64,000 nucleotides of DNA from an uncultured Lachnospiraceae bacterium (GTDB taxonomy: Bacteria > Bacillota > Clostridia > Lachnospirales > Lachnospiraceae): assembly GCA_947177165.1 (NCBI GenBank), contig CAMWTP010000002.1, positions 98,606 through 162,605 on the forward strand, written 5' to 3'. Made by a program: the position numbers and the translations under genes. The notes under the pieces are model-generated. The model was not told where the DNA came from and did no database searches. It saw nothing but the letters and a program-made list of their open reading frames with translations. Numbering within the stretch: position 1 is the first letter of the stretch; each line of letters begins with the position of its first letter. Below, piece after piece: positions 1 to 9,386 of this stretch.

Positions 1-205
1 CAAACAGCAAAATACACATCCATTCCTTCGCCGAGTACTTTGTCAGGGCGATCTTGATGCAAAACAGCAGAAACGTCAGACGGAACAGCTGGCTTTCCAG
101 CGGATTCGTGTAAGCGCTTTTGTCAATGATCACAATCAAAATCTCGATCATCAGTCCAAGCCAGAAACAGGCCTCACCAATTGTCTTTGTCCAGCTGCGG
201 CTCAT
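1..205 (-). CDS. Polytopic membrane protein, N-terminal fragment (cut by window edge)
   Basis: Only the first 68 residues are present; the gene runs off the left edge. The N-terminus (MSRSWTKTIGEACFWLG) leads into two hydrophobic segments at about residues 11-27 and 41-55, so this is an integral membrane protein. Its start codon overlaps the stop of the upstream GT2 gene by four bases (ATGA), indicating translational coupling. In this setting a Wzy/EpsG-like polymerase or O-antigen-ligase-like protein is the natural guess, but too little is visible to assign a family. Confidence 0.6.
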   Translation of the reverse strand, partial: MSRSWTKTIGEACFWLGLMIEILIVIIDKSAYTNPLESQLFRLTFLLFCIKIALTKYSAKEWMCILLF

Positions 206-1131
206 TTGATCCCCCTCTTTCCTTTCAGGCGGTTCCCCAGAAAGCACCGCACCATCGCTTTCTGCTCTGCAATCCACTTGCGTGTCCACAGATTCCTGTC
301 GATGCCGAGCGCCTTTGCCTCCTGAAATCCCATGTGATATTTCACGATGAATTTTTCTGTAAAGTACTCCCTGCACGCCGCGCTCTCCTGCAAGTGATAC
401 TTCGTGTACATATATCTGTAATCATTGTATATGCGCATATCTTTCTCCGAGAAGCTCTCCGTATACTGGTTTTCGTGAACCCCGATTGAGACAAGCGGTT
501 CTTTGGTATACGCAAAAGCGTCATTTCGCTCCAGCAAGTCAAAATAGAGAAACATATCCGACGCCCAGTTGCTCTGCTCGTCAAAAAGCGTCAGCTTACC
601 GCCCCTGCGGTAAATCGTGGCGCTTGGCGCACCAATCTGATTGCCCAGAAAGAGATTGCGGTAATCACTGCCCAGCCGCTCTATAAAATCATACTCCGCA
701 CAGCGGTCATAAAAAGCTTTCTGGTGCGCTGCTGTCACATGATGCATGGCGTTGATCCTCTGCCCGTCAGGCATCACCTGCCTGCTGCCCGAAAACGCGA
801 GCAGCACATCCGGATTTTCATCGAGGAGCGCCGCATATGTTCCAAGGCTTGCGCTGTCCGTGAACCAGTCATCGCTGAACATGATCTTAATGTACTCGCC
901 CTTTGCCATCTGGATCGCCGCATTCCAGTTAAAGATATGTCCATAGGGCTTCTCATTGTGCTGATAGTTGACCTCCGGATAACACTGCTCCACGAGCTTT
1001 GCCGTCTCATCGTCTGTCGAGTCATCCGACAGATTGACCTCGAAATCCGTGTAATCCTGGCTGTATATGGATTTTAACAGGCGTTCCACCTCGTCTCTGT
1101 TATTATAACAGGGAATACATATCGAAACCAT
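202..1131 (-). CDS. Glycosyltransferase family 2 (GT-A fold)
   Basis: A 309-residue cytoplasmic glycosyltransferase predicted to move a sugar from a nucleotide donor to a lipid-linked acceptor. The N-terminus MVSICIPCYNNRDEVERLL is the classic GT2 strand-helix opening. NLSDDSTDDET (about residues 33-43) is the nucleotide-binding acidic motif, and IMFSDDW (about 83-89) holds the DxD-equivalent for metal binding. No membrane segment is seen. It lies six bases downstream of the GT17 gene and overlaps the next gene by four bases. Donor and acceptor cannot be inferred. Confidence 0.85.
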   Translation of the reverse strand: MVSICIPCYNNRDEVERLLKSIYSQDYTDFEVNLSDDSTDDETAKLVEQCYPEVNYQHNEKPYGHIFNWNAAIQMAKGEYIKIMFSDDWFTDSASLGTYAALLDENPDVLLAFSGSRQVMPDGQRINAMHHVTAAHQKAFYDRCAEYDFIERLGSDYRNLFLGNQIGAPSATIYRRGGKLTLFDEQSNWASDMFLYFDLLERNDAFAYTKEPLVSIGVHENQYTESFSEKDMRIYNDYRYMYTKYHLQESAACREYFTEKFIVKYHMGFQEAKALGIDRNLWTRKWIAEQKAMVRCFLGNRLKGKRGIK

Positions 1132-1137
1132 CGTTTT

Positions 1138-2097
1138 CTATCTCCCAAGAATCGTTCTTCCCACCCGTTTTATTGCAACAAGGATATGATAACATATGTT
1201 TTTAATCTCTACCTTTGTCCTGCGAAGCGCCTTTTTGACCCCTTTCTCCTCGTGCATGATGAGAAAGTCAAACTCCTTCTGGTGCTCTCTGATATACTGA
1301 GGAAAGCTATCATCAATCTCGCACCGGACAAACTGCGCATTTCTTCCAAAGATGTCTTTACCGTCCTTAATCTGATCTGTCACATTCGATAACACATGTC
1401 TCGAATTGTACTCCTGATGCGCTGCCGATATGACTTTTTCCTGCACGCGTTTCCGGATATCCTTCTCGCCGTGGCCACCCATATAACCAAAGTGCCAGCC
1501 GCCATCCTCCACGCGGAGCCCAATCTCCTTGCGCTCGGGAAAACGCAGCTCGCCCAGCAACAGATTCTGCTCTCTCAAAAGTTTGTAGCTCAGCATCTTC
1601 GTGCCGATCCACTTCCTGCGCGCCACACCTTCAAACTCACCCGCATAGGACAACAGACTGCCTGAAACCTCCTCCATATTTAGATAGCAGTAAAACAGCC
1701 TCTGTGCAAAGTGATAAATCTTATCCTCCTGAAAGTCCTGCAGAATCTCACGTATTTTATCGGGATTGGGAATCTCATCGAGATCGCTGAATATCACGAT
1801 GTCCTCATCCGTGCAGGCTTTTAATCCCCTCGTCACTGCATTTTTCTGAAAAGTATCCCTCTCATGCGTGCCCCAGCCAGCCCCCTTGGGCGTATCGTCC
1901 ACAACAACATGGATGATCTTGTCCTGAAACGCAGCAAACATTTCCTTGTTTTCCTCATAGTACAATGGCTTTTTCAACCCCGAAAAGGTTTCCGTCGCCT
2001 CACTGATCACAAACCTATCCACCACAGGACTCAATACGTTCAGCCTTATTTTCAGAATATCCAGTTCATTAAAAAACTGAAAACAGTCGTAAACCAT
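1138..2097 (-). CDS. GT17-family glycosyltransferase (N-acetylglucosaminyltransferase-like)
   Basis: A 319-residue protein. The opening MVYDCFQFFNELDILKIRLN and the acidic IVIFSDLDEIPNPDK segment (about residues 97-111) are the hallmarks of family GT17, whose eukaryotic members (MGAT3) add bisecting beta-1,4-GlcNAc. Bacterial members sit in polysaccharide loci and are mostly uncharacterised, so GlcNAc transfer is only a family-based guess. I chose the ATG at 2097, which has GGGAGG about ten bases upstream. An in-frame TTG at 2106 abuts the Shine-Dalgarno sequence too closely. It lies between DUF5672 and GT2 genes, probably in one operon. Confidence 0.8.
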   Translation of the reverse strand: MVYDCFQFFNELDILKIRLNVLSPVVDRFVISEATETFSGLKKPLYYEENKEMFAAFQDKIIHVVVDDTPKGAGWGTHERDTFQKNAVTRGLKACTDEDIVIFSDLDEIPNPDKIREILQDFQEDKIYHFAQRLFYCYLNMEEVSGSLLSYAGEFEGVARRKWIGTKMLSYKLLREQNLLLGELRFPERKEIGLRVEDGGWHFGYMGGHGEKDIRKRVQEKVISAAHQEYNSRHVLSNVTDQIKDGKDIFGRNAQFVRCEIDDSFPQYIREHQKEFDFLIMHEEKGVKKALRRTKVEIKNICYHILVAIKRVGRTILGR

Positions 2098-2146
2098 CTG
2101 TGTCAAACCTCCCTATATTCCTGCTGCCCGGAGACAAACATAACAG

Positions 2147-2905
2147 TCACAACTTTCCCAGCATACGTCTGATCATCTTTTTGACGCTTCTCCCGACAGG
2201 TTCCCTGATAAAATTCGGATACTGTGCATTGGTTCCCTCCCACTTGTGAAAGGCAAACGGCGTGATTCCCTGCACCTCCGGTATCATTTTCTCATGACTG
2301 TAGTACTTTGCCACTTCCAAGGGTGCAATGCGCATCCCCTCCGCCTCCAGCAGATGGCGGATCTTGCAGCAGATGAAGCCATCCTCATAATACCACATTC
2401 TGCCATACGCGTATTCTCCCTCCCATGGAACGCCTGCTTTCTTCGGAAAATCCATCAGGCGTTTGCTCCGGATGCCGGCGCTGTTTCCCACGCGGCAGAT
2501 ATTCCCGTCCCGGTCGCGGTACGTAGTCGTGTCGCCTTCCGGCGGAAGCGGCCACGGCGCACCGATGTAATCATAGTCCAAAAATTCGTCCCGCCACATT
2601 TCAGGATGCACGACAAAGCCGTCCGCATGGACAATCATCGCAAAATCCGTGTGAATGTGATCGCCCAGCTCGTAGACCATCTTGTAGTTGAACGCATCGA
2701 TATTCGTGAGCTCGTCCGTGTGACTGTATCGTATCCCCTCAGGCAGTCCGAACGGCTTTTTGTGCGTGATCAATACCACATCGCCGAAATCAATGCCGCG
2801 CATACTGTACTGCATCGCCTTGATGGTTGCCCTGACATTGACGCTCGTCATCGCAACCAATGTCACATTGACAAGCTTCCGCTTATTTGTGCCTGTATCC
2901 CCCAA
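2147..2905 (-). CDS. DUF5672-family protein, putative glycosyltransferase
   Basis: A 252-residue soluble protein. The segments HTDFAMIVHADGFVVHPEMW and FLDYDYIGAPWPLP (about residues 87-121) are characteristic of DUF5672, a family found beside glycosyltransferases and suspected to be GT-A-like. HADG could act as the nucleotide-sugar/metal motif; no activity is established to my knowledge. The start is apparently TTG (2905): GGAGG lies seven bases upstream and no in-frame ATG follows before conserved sequence. The 54-base gap upstream is very AT-rich and carries two copies of an ataaaataacacc sequence. Confidence 0.75.
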   Translation of the reverse strand: MGDTGTNKRKLVNVTLVAMTSVNVRATIKAMQYSMRGIDFGDVVLITHKKPFGLPEGIRYSHTDELTNIDAFNYKMVYELGDHIHTDFAMIVHADGFVVHPEMWRDEFLDYDYIGAPWPLPPEGDTTTYRDRDGNICRVGNSAGIRSKRLMDFPKKAGVPWEGEYAYGRMWYYEDGFICCKIRHLLEAEGMRIAPLEVAKYYSHEKMIPEVQGITPFAFHKWEGTNAQYPNFIREPVGRSVKKMIRRMLGKL

Positions 2906-2959
2906 CTTGAAACCTCCATTAAAATAAGATAAAATAAAATAACACCATAAAATAACACC

Positions 2960-4006
2960 CTATTTTTGAAACATCATCCTGATCTTGCGCTTCGCGGAAC
3001 TCCAGTAATGGCGCATCCGATACTTTCTGTAATAGCGCTGCGCCTTTTGGTACGCCTTCTCTCTCTCTCCGTCCGCCATCGGCTGGTTGCGCCTCGCATA
3101 CAGCGGAGAGCTTTGCTTGTACTGCGCAAGCTCCTCCCTGCATTCCTCCGCCGAAAACAGCCTTCCCTGTCTGTCCTGGTACATCCAGCCCTCATAGATA
3201 TTCTGTTCTGACGCCCAGTACCCGTCAGACACATTGTGCCTCGCCCAGTACTTGGGCGCAATAATCAGTTTTACAGTCGTGCTCGTAAAAGCCGGAAAAT
3301 ACGTAAAAGAGGAGTTTGCAAGCAGCAGATACTTTGCATTCTTGATGATCGAGTAATCTTTGGCCAGGTCAAAATTGTACGCCCTGACACCGGGAATCAG
3401 TTTTTCTGCCTCCTTCACGTCATTGGTAATAATCATAAAGCGCATATCGGGATTTCTTTTTTTCATGTTCTCCATGCCGTGAATCCAGTATTTCTTCTCG
3501 AGAAACAATTCGGGAGAATCCATATAATCCGTGCAGCGGAGATGAATAATACACAGATCATCCTGGCTGTATTCATAGCAGTCATACTCCGGTTTTACCC
3601 TGAGCCACTGTCTGATACTTTCTTTATAGAGCAGATAGTAGTCTTCCGCCTGCATATTTCCATAGACAAGCACCGTCTCATTCATATTCAGAAGCTGCCT
3701 GTCCGTCCCTGTGATATATGCCCCATGCTCGATGTCATGTCTGGAATTTGCCACATACAGCCGGTCTTCCTTTTCGTAATATACCCGCTCAAAATCTTCT
3801 TTCTTTGCCGGAACACCGAACTCCAGATCCATGAAATACAGTCCGCACTGGCTGTGAATGTTATTTGCCAGTGTCCCGCTGCCCAGGATGCTGTAGTCAC
3901 AGCCGTTGCGCATGGCAATGCATCTGGTTGTCACATAGCAGAACAGCTGGTTTCCAAGCCCCTGTCCCTTCAATAATTCTGTTGCGATAATCGGTTTTCT
4001 TTCCAT
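2960..4006 (-). CDS. Fucosyltransferase-like protein (GT11-related)
   Basis: A 348-residue protein. GQGLGNQLFCYVTTRCIA near the N-terminus matches the nucleotide-binding entry of alpha-1,2-fucosyltransferases. CIIHLRCTDYM corresponds to the family HxRRxDY motif, but with Cys-Thr replacing the usual Arg-Gly or Arg-Lys, so GDP-fucose specificity is uncertain. The later LLLANSSFTYFPAF resembles the NSTFSxW block of GT11. The ATG at 4006 was chosen because GGGAGAGG precedes it and a longer reading would overlap the ABC transporter gene. Family membership is a recognition call; the donor could differ from GDP-fucose. Confidence 0.7.
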   Translation of the reverse strand: MERKPIIATELLKGQGLGNQLFCYVTTRCIAMRNGCDYSILGSGTLANNIHSQCGLYFMDLEFGVPAKKEDFERVYYEKEDRLYVANSRHDIEHGAYITGTDRQLLNMNETVLVYGNMQAEDYYLLYKESIRQWLRVKPEYDCYEYSQDDLCIIHLRCTDYMDSPELFLEKKYWIHGMENMKKRNPDMRFMIITNDVKEAEKLIPGVRAYNFDLAKDYSIIKNAKYLLLANSSFTYFPAFTSTTVKLIIAPKYWARHNVSDGYWASEQNIYEGWMYQDRQGRLFSAEECREELAQYKQSSPLYARRNQPMADGEREKAYQKAQRYYRKYRMRHYWSSAKRKIRMMFQK

Positions 4007-4062
4007 GTCCTCTCCCAATCGCTTTATCTGCATATTCCTCAAATGTTCCTGCCCGCAAAATC

Positions 4063-5805
4063 TCACAGTGTTGTCTCTGTGATCTTCCCGTCATCCACCT
4101 TGTATATCATATCGCACTTCTCTATCGTATTCAATCTATGCGCGATAATCACCATCGTCTTTCTGCCATGGAAACTGTTGATCGCCTCCATGACTGCCGA
4201 CTCTGTCTCGTTGTCGAGCGCCGACGTAGCCTCGTCAAACACCAGAATTTCGGGATTATGGTACAGTGCCCTCGCAATGCCAAGACGCTGCCTCTGTCCC
4301 CCTGACAACCTTACGCCTCTGTCGCCTATGGCTGTGTCAATTCCCTCGGGAAGCCCTTTTATGAAGTCCTTTAGCTGCGCCTCCTCGAGAACCTCCCATA
4401 TGCGCTGGTCGTCAATCGCATCATCCGCTATTCCAAATGCAATATTGTTTCTTATCGGCTCGTCCACCAGATAGATTGACTGGGGGATGTAGCCAATCTG
4501 TGACAGCCATGCGGGATAGTTGTCAAAAATATTGACGCCATCACACTGAATACTTCCCTCACGGACCTTCAACAGTCCCAGCAGAATATCGACAATTGTC
4601 GACTTGCCTGCACCAGACGGCCCCATAATACCGACAGATTTTCCGTAAGGGATGACCATGCTGGCCCTGTCAAATATCAGTTTGTCCGTATTTGGATACG
4701 CATATACGATTTCTTTGAGCTCGATCCTGTCGTGAAGCTGCATTGTCTTTGACGGATCGGCCGGTTTTAAGGTCTGGTTATTGCGCCTGCTGATTTCGTT
4801 GATATTCATATTTTCATACACATAATCAAGACACGGCCTGAAATAGGAAATATCCGTCATATAGGTGTTGATGCGGTTGACACTCGGCATCATGCGGATC
4901 GCCGCCACTGCAAAAGCTGTGAGCATCGGGATGAGCGATGCGGCATTGTTTCCGAGCAAAATATACAGAATGATATAGCCCAGTATGCTTGAAAGGAACA
5001 CTGTCTCTATCAAAAGGCGCGGCATATTGTTCATCACTGCATAATTCTTGCTGTATCCTGCGCCAATCCTGCCGCTGCTCTCATAATTATCCGCAAAAAA
5101 GGACTCCCTGTGGAGCACCTTGACATCCTTGATGCCATAAATCGCCTGAATCCTCCACTTTGCAATCCTCGACTGTATCGCCAGATTCTTTTCGCCCAGG
5201 CTGGAGAGCCGCGGTTTCAGCACTTTCAGTATCACGAGGGAGAGAAGCCCGAAAATCACGACCAGAAAGAGCAGCAGCTTCCAGTCCGTCACCAGCATCA
5301 CGATGCACAGCAGCACAAACACTACCGCCTCCGAGACAAGGGAGATCATAGCCATCAGAATATTAAACACATTCGGAATATCACTGTCCGTCAGACGAAA
5401 TACCGTCGGTATGTCCGCATCGAGATAAAACTCGTACGGTCTGTTCAAAAATTCCCGCAGCACCTGACTGATCAGCTTATTTCTGTTGTATGCGATAAAC
5501 CTGTTCTGTTCATTTGCCAGGAAAAGCAAAAATGCATTTTTGAACACATACAGGACAATCAGCGCAGTCAGCAGCGGAACGATAAATCCCTCGATACTGT
5601 CAACACCCAGAAAATTCATGGCAAACTGAATATATCGATTCTCCTGTGCCTTTTCCGGATCGATGATCACCCACACAACCGGAAGCACACCGGATACACT
5701 CACAGTCTCCAACAAACCGCCGATAAAAATCAGTATCCCCAGAAAACCAATCTGGCGCTTCTGTCTCCTGTCCAGAATATACCGCATTTTCTTAATAATA
5801 TCCAT
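4063..5805 (-). CDS. ABC exporter, fused membrane and ATPase domains (lipid-linked glycan flippase candidate)
   Basis: A 580-residue half-transporter that would homodimerise. Residues 1-320 carry about six membrane helices. The ATPase domain has Walker A GPSGAGKST (395-403), signature LSGGQ (500-504), Walker B ILVFDE (520-525) and switch His556. The layout matches MsbA/PglK-type exporters, and PglK flips undecaprenyl-diphosphate oligosaccharides. It lies between glycosyltransferase genes and has a good GGAGG six bases before the start. No Wzx-type flippase is visible in the window, so this is the best candidate for moving the lipid-linked unit across the membrane. A lipid or peptide substrate cannot be excluded. 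Confidence 0.85.
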   Translation of the reverse strand: MDIIKKMRYILDRRQKRQIGFLGILIFIGGLLETVSVSGVLPVVWVIIDPEKAQENRYIQFAMNFLGVDSIEGFIVPLLTALIVLYVFKNAFLLFLANEQNRFIAYNRNKLISQVLREFLNRPYEFYLDADIPTVFRLTDSDIPNVFNILMAMISLVSEAVVFVLLCIVMLVTDWKLLLFLVVIFGLLSLVILKVLKPRLSSLGEKNLAIQSRIAKWRIQAIYGIKDVKVLHRESFFADNYESSGRIGAGYSKNYAVMNNMPRLLIETVFLSSILGYIILYILLGNNAASLIPMLTAFAVAAIRMMPSVNRINTYMTDISYFRPCLDYVYENMNINEISRRNNQTLKPADPSKTMQLHDRIELKEIVYAYPNTDKLIFDRASMVIPYGKSVGIMGPSGAGKSTIVDILLGLLKVREGSIQCDGVNIFDNYPAWLSQIGYIPQSIYLVDEPIRNNIAFGIADDAIDDQRIWEVLEEAQLKDFIKGLPEGIDTAIGDRGVRLSGGQRQRLGIARALYHNPEILVFDEATSALDNETESAVMEAINSFHGRKTMVIIAHRLNTIEKCDMIYKVDDGKITETTL

Positions 5806-5826
5806 CTCATTCCTCCATCGTAATCG

Positions 5827-6846
5827 TCAGCGCCTCAGCGGAATCACAATCCTGTCATACAGCCACACCACAGCCGCATAGACCGGCGGGGACAGGAAAA
5901 AAAGCTTCCTGCGCATTCTGTCCCCTCTTGATGCGATCCCGCTGTCATAGATCCTGTCCATCTCAGCCTTGTCCTTTTTTATCTCCGCGACAAGCCCAGA
6001 CTCAATCCCCTTATTCTTCGCTCTCCTCGCGTCAATATAATAAAATAACAGCCGTCTCTGAAAAAAATATCCCGCCAAATCCGCCATCTGCGGGGATACC
6101 ATCTCCCGGATACAGGCAATGTGCTCGCGCCAGAACGGAATCTCATCGCGAAACATCCGCTCCCCCCGACCTACGTTCATGATGCTTCCCTCCCGGTCAA
6201 GCACGTAATGATAAAAGCACTGGTCAAGATACACTGCGCGCTCCGCCCTGCAGAAAGCGCGCGTCGTGTACATGATATCCTCCGAGTTCCTCCCTTTCGG
6301 GAAAACCATCCCCCTGACCAGGTCCCGCTTAAAGAGCTTGCTCCAGACAGAATTGTAGATGACATATTCATCCTGCCCGCTGATGTATATTTTCAGGAGT
6401 TCGTCCCTTGAGAGCGGCACGATGCTGCCGTCTCCTCCCGACACTGTCCTGTCCCTGTACTCACTAAAGTATCTGCATACCGCAATCTGCGCACCGTGTC
6501 CGACGCAGGCACGGTACATACATTCATACATATCCGGCTCAATCCAGTCATCACTGTCAACATATCCGATATAGTCACCTGACGCTATCTCCAGTCCCGC
6601 ATTTCTCGCATCGGACAGTCCGCCGTTTTTCTTGTGAATCACCTTGATGCGGCTGTCCTTTCTGGCATATTCGTCACACTTTGCCGGGGATGCGTCCGTG
6701 GAGCCGTCATCGACAAGTATGATTTCAAGCGCCTGATATGTCTGGCTCAGAATGGAATGCATACACCGATCCAGGTAATCCGCCACATTGTACACTGGCA
6801 CTATGATGGATATCAGATCCGTTTTGCTTCCGTTTTGCACTGTCAT
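5827..6846 (-). CDS. Glycosyltransferase family 2 (EpsJ/CpsI-like)
   Basis: A 339-residue GT-A enzyme. ISIIVPVYNVADYLDRCMHS opens the Rossmann-like fold, EIILVDDGSTDAS carries the donor-binding Asp pair, and GYVDSDDW is the metal-binding DxD equivalent. The C-terminus holds hydrophobic and basic stretches that may associate with the membrane. The start is ATG 6846, eight bases after GGAGAGG; the longer reading begins with TTG inside the Shine-Dalgarno region. It lies 20 bases after the fucosyltransferase gene. Sugar specificity is unknown; relatives add hexoses or HexNAc in capsule and EPS assembly. Confidence 0.87.
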   Translation of the reverse strand: MTVQNGSKTDLISIIVPVYNVADYLDRCMHSILSQTYQALEIILVDDGSTDASPAKCDEYARKDSRIKVIHKKNGGLSDARNAGLEIASGDYIGYVDSDDWIEPDMYECMYRACVGHGAQIAVCRYFSEYRDRTVSGGDGSIVPLSRDELLKIYISGQDEYVIYNSVWSKLFKRDLVRGMVFPKGRNSEDIMYTTRAFCRAERAVYLDQCFYHYVLDREGSIMNVGRGERMFRDEIPFWREHIACIREMVSPQMADLAGYFFQRRLLFYYIDARRAKNKGIESGLVAEIKKDKAEMDRIYDSGIASRGDRMRRKLFFLSPPVYAAVVWLYDRIVIPLRR

Positions 6847-6866
6847 TTCCAGTCCTCTCCCCAGTT

Positions 6867-7766
6867 TCAATACGCCACATGCCCTGCCGGATCAATCAGG
6901 GTCCAGCCGGGCCAGTTTTCGTGCACAGTCTGCGCATCCGAGACTTCATAATTATCATGATGAAGCGGGCGCACCGCAATCCTGCCCGGATTGCGGTTCA
7001 ATCTCGCCCCCCAGATGCTGAAGGTGCTGTTTGCGCAGATATTGTGCCTGCAGCGGCTCATCAGTTCCATGTCATGCAGGCTTTCCCTGCCCACATTCCA
7101 GTCAACCACACGCATATTCTCCTGATTATAGTGTGCCTTCGCATAGGCTGCGTCATCCGAGAAAATATAGAACACAGGATTTTCTACCCGCTCTGAAATA
7201 TAATCGACCGCGCTGGCATAATATGCGTCCGTACAGATTCCCATGTAGCGTTTCCCATCCGCCACAGTGAGATAATCCTTGCGCCGGATGTGGATACCCA
7301 CCGCGTTGACATGCTCCATGGTTTCGAGCAGCTCCTGATTGCGCGGGTCAGCATTCTTCGGAAATCTGATCTTCTCCTGCAGCAGCGGAATGATATCAAT
7401 ATAATACCGCTCACACCCCCAGAAACCATAGAGATACACATCGTCCATCTCAAAGATTTCGGGCATATAGTCCGCGTTCTCCATGACAGTCTTATCCCGC
7501 CTGCCTGTGAGCTTTCTCCTCACCCTGTCTGCAAACCGCATGCTGTTGTCCAGAAAGAGCCGCCGCTCATCCGCTGTGCAGACCTCGTACTGCATCCCGT
7601 CAAGCCACTCCAGCTCCAGTGCACGCCGCTCCCTGTCCTCCCCTGCCGCCTCCTTGTAGGCGTACAGATCCAGCTTGACCTGCTTTCCAAGCGATTTCAA
7701 TTTTTCATATAATGCGTACTGGTAAAGCTGGTTTCCAAGCCCTCCCATGACGTGTATAATGATCAT
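6867..7766 (-). CDS. Alpha-1,2-fucosyltransferase (GT11)
   Basis: A 299-residue enzyme predicted to add fucose from GDP-fucose in alpha-1,2 linkage. The N-terminal GGLGNQLYQYALYEKL and the HIRRKDY motif (159-165) are diagnostic for GT11. ICANSTFSIWGARLN is the conserved C-terminal block. Length is typical of bacterial family members. It starts seven bases after GAGG and sits ten bases downstream of the GT-C-like gene. GDP-fucose synthesis genes (gmd/fcl) are not in this window, so the donor must be made elsewhere or the enzyme uses another donor. Confidence 0.88.
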   Translation of the reverse strand: MIIIHVMGGLGNQLYQYALYEKLKSLGKQVKLDLYAYKEAAGEDRERRALELEWLDGMQYEVCTADERRLFLDNSMRFADRVRRKLTGRRDKTVMENADYMPEIFEMDDVYLYGFWGCERYYIDIIPLLQEKIRFPKNADPRNQELLETMEHVNAVGIHIRRKDYLTVADGKRYMGICTDAYYASAVDYISERVENPVFYIFSDDAAYAKAHYNQENMRVVDWNVGRESLHDMELMSRCRHNICANSTFSIWGARLNRNPGRIAVRPLHHDNYEVSDAQTVHENWPGWTLIDPAGHVAY

Positions 7767-7775
7767 ACGATGTCC

Positions 7776-9353
7776 TCATTCTCTCGTCATATGATAAAGT
7801 TTTGCCGTCGTATCCACCATCGGCTCCACCTCATAGCCAAGCTCCTCAAAAGCGTCCACAAAGTCGTTCCACTGCCCTGTCACCAGATACAGTTCATCTG
7901 GAATCTGACCGCGGTACACCTCGTCCAGATAATCCTTCCACACCTGCGTCCCGCTCGCAGAATAAGTCTCCACCTCGTCGTTATAGATAATATTCTCCCA
8001 CTGCTGCTCGTCATACTGCTCATCGTGCGTGAAATAATACGTAAATCCATACCGCTGGTGATAGTCAAGCAGCGTGGGGACTTTATACCCATCCCTGCCA
8101 TACCACTCGGCGACCACCGTCCGCAGATCCATCTTTGCCCAGTGGCATTTGATGCGGTAATCACCGTACAGGCAGTACACGATTCCTGCAAGCACCAGAC
8201 CTGCCTGTACGATTTTTGCGCCGTTTCCCGCGGCAAGCCGGATGCTGCTCTGCCGCAAAATCATCACAAACTCATGCAGCGACACGGCGATCAGCACAAA
8301 CCACAGCGGAAACAGGAACATATTGTAGCGGTTGCCGTACCACCCGTAGGCGTAGAGGTTGAGTTTTGTGACAACATAATAGATCAGATAGACGGCGATG
8401 TTGCAGTACAGATATGTCCGAAACACTGCCCTTCTGGTCTTCACTGCGACAAATATTATGACCAGTCCGATCACTGCCATCGCCGCGATAATGAGCCACC
8501 AGATCTTCTCCCAGTCCCTGTCGATATCGATGGTGCTCCACTTGAACACCCACATCAGACTGTAGAAGAAATCATAGACAATATTTCCCTTCTCTATAAT
8601 AATCGTACTCTCTGAAAAAAGCGTGGAGTTCTGGTTCGAGGACTGCGGCAGGACAAAAAAGTACAGCAGCAGGCTGCCGCCCAGACCGCCGGCCGCCGCA
8701 AACGAGCCAAAACCCAGTTTCAGACTGCGCCAGTCTCTTCTCCGCGCTGCCATCACAAGCACGCTGATTCCAAAAGGCACGACAAGAAACACTGCGCCAT
8801 AATGTGTAAAGACCGCCAGAACACAGAGCAGCGTGAACAGAAGAATCCGCCGGCTGCTCATCTGATCGCAGAGCAGAAACCACACATAGAGCAGCCAGAA
8901 CAGTATCATGAGCAGCAGCGAATACTCCGACGCTTCTTTTATATAGTACATCAGAGTATACATACTGGAGTAGATCACAACACAAAAAGCCGCCATATAG
9001 CGGTCACAAAGCTTTCTTATAACAACATAGAGTCCTGCCGCTGCGACAAAGCCGAACACAACACTCGAAAAGCGGTACCACCACTCCCTCTCACTGACCT
9101 GAAGCCACAGGCACATCAGCCAGTTATACAGCGGCGGCTGCTGCTGTATATGAGCCATCCTCTCATACATGGTGGCATACTCCGTCACGCCCCTGATCGC
9201 ACCTTTTACAGGTATAGAACAGTAAAACTCCATCGACTCGTCCTGCCAGATCGGTGCCTCCGTCAGCTTGTACAGCGCCATGAGCCAATAGTAAACAAAT
9301 GCCGCGCCTGCCGTTGCCCATTCCGGCAGGCGCATCTTCCGCGTTTCCTTCAT
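7776..9353 (-). CDS. Polytopic GT-C glycosyltransferase, ArnT/PMT-like (GT39/GT83-like)
   Basis: A 525-residue integral membrane protein with roughly ten or eleven helices. The first periplasmic-type loop has the acidic WQDESMEFYC after helix 1, followed by QQQPPLYNWLM. That Asp-Glu plus Pro-Pro-Leu pattern is the donor/catalytic signature of dolichyl-/undecaprenyl-phosphate-sugar-dependent GT-C enzymes such as ArnT. A soluble C-terminal region of about 120 residues follows the last helix. It would act on the outer face using a polyprenyl-phosphate sugar. Genes 3' to it encode GT11 and GT2 enzymes. The actual sugar is unknown. Confidence 0.8.
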   Translation of the reverse strand: MKETRKMRLPEWATAGAAFVYYWLMALYKLTEAPIWQDESMEFYCSIPVKGAIRGVTEYATMYERMAHIQQQPPLYNWLMCLWLQVSEREWWYRFSSVVFGFVAAAGLYVVIRKLCDRYMAAFCVVIYSSMYTLMYYIKEASEYSLLLMILFWLLYVWFLLCDQMSSRRILLFTLLCVLAVFTHYGAVFLVVPFGISVLVMAARRRDWRSLKLGFGSFAAAGGLGGSLLLYFFVLPQSSNQNSTLFSESTIIIEKGNIVYDFFYSLMWVFKWSTIDIDRDWEKIWWLIIAAMAVIGLVIIFVAVKTRRAVFRTYLYCNIAVYLIYYVVTKLNLYAYGWYGNRYNMFLFPLWFVLIAVSLHEFVMILRQSSIRLAAGNGAKIVQAGLVLAGIVYCLYGDYRIKCHWAKMDLRTVVAEWYGRDGYKVPTLLDYHQRYGFTYYFTHDEQYDEQQWENIIYNDEVETYSASGTQVWKDYLDEVYRGQIPDELYLVTGQWNDFVDAFEELGYEVEPMVDTTAKLYHMTRE

Positions 9354-9386
9354 ACGACGTTTTCCTTACGATCTTGATTTTTATTT

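Noticed and set aside
2926..2960. AT-rich repeated ataaaataacacc sequence as a possible CRISPR or regulatory repeat
   Set aside because: Only two short copies exist without spacers; it is simple AT-rich intergenic sequence.
7752..8615. A 287-codon plus-strand open frame opposite the GT-C-like gene
   Set aside because: Antisense shadow with His/Pro/Ile-rich translation and no motif or ribosome site.
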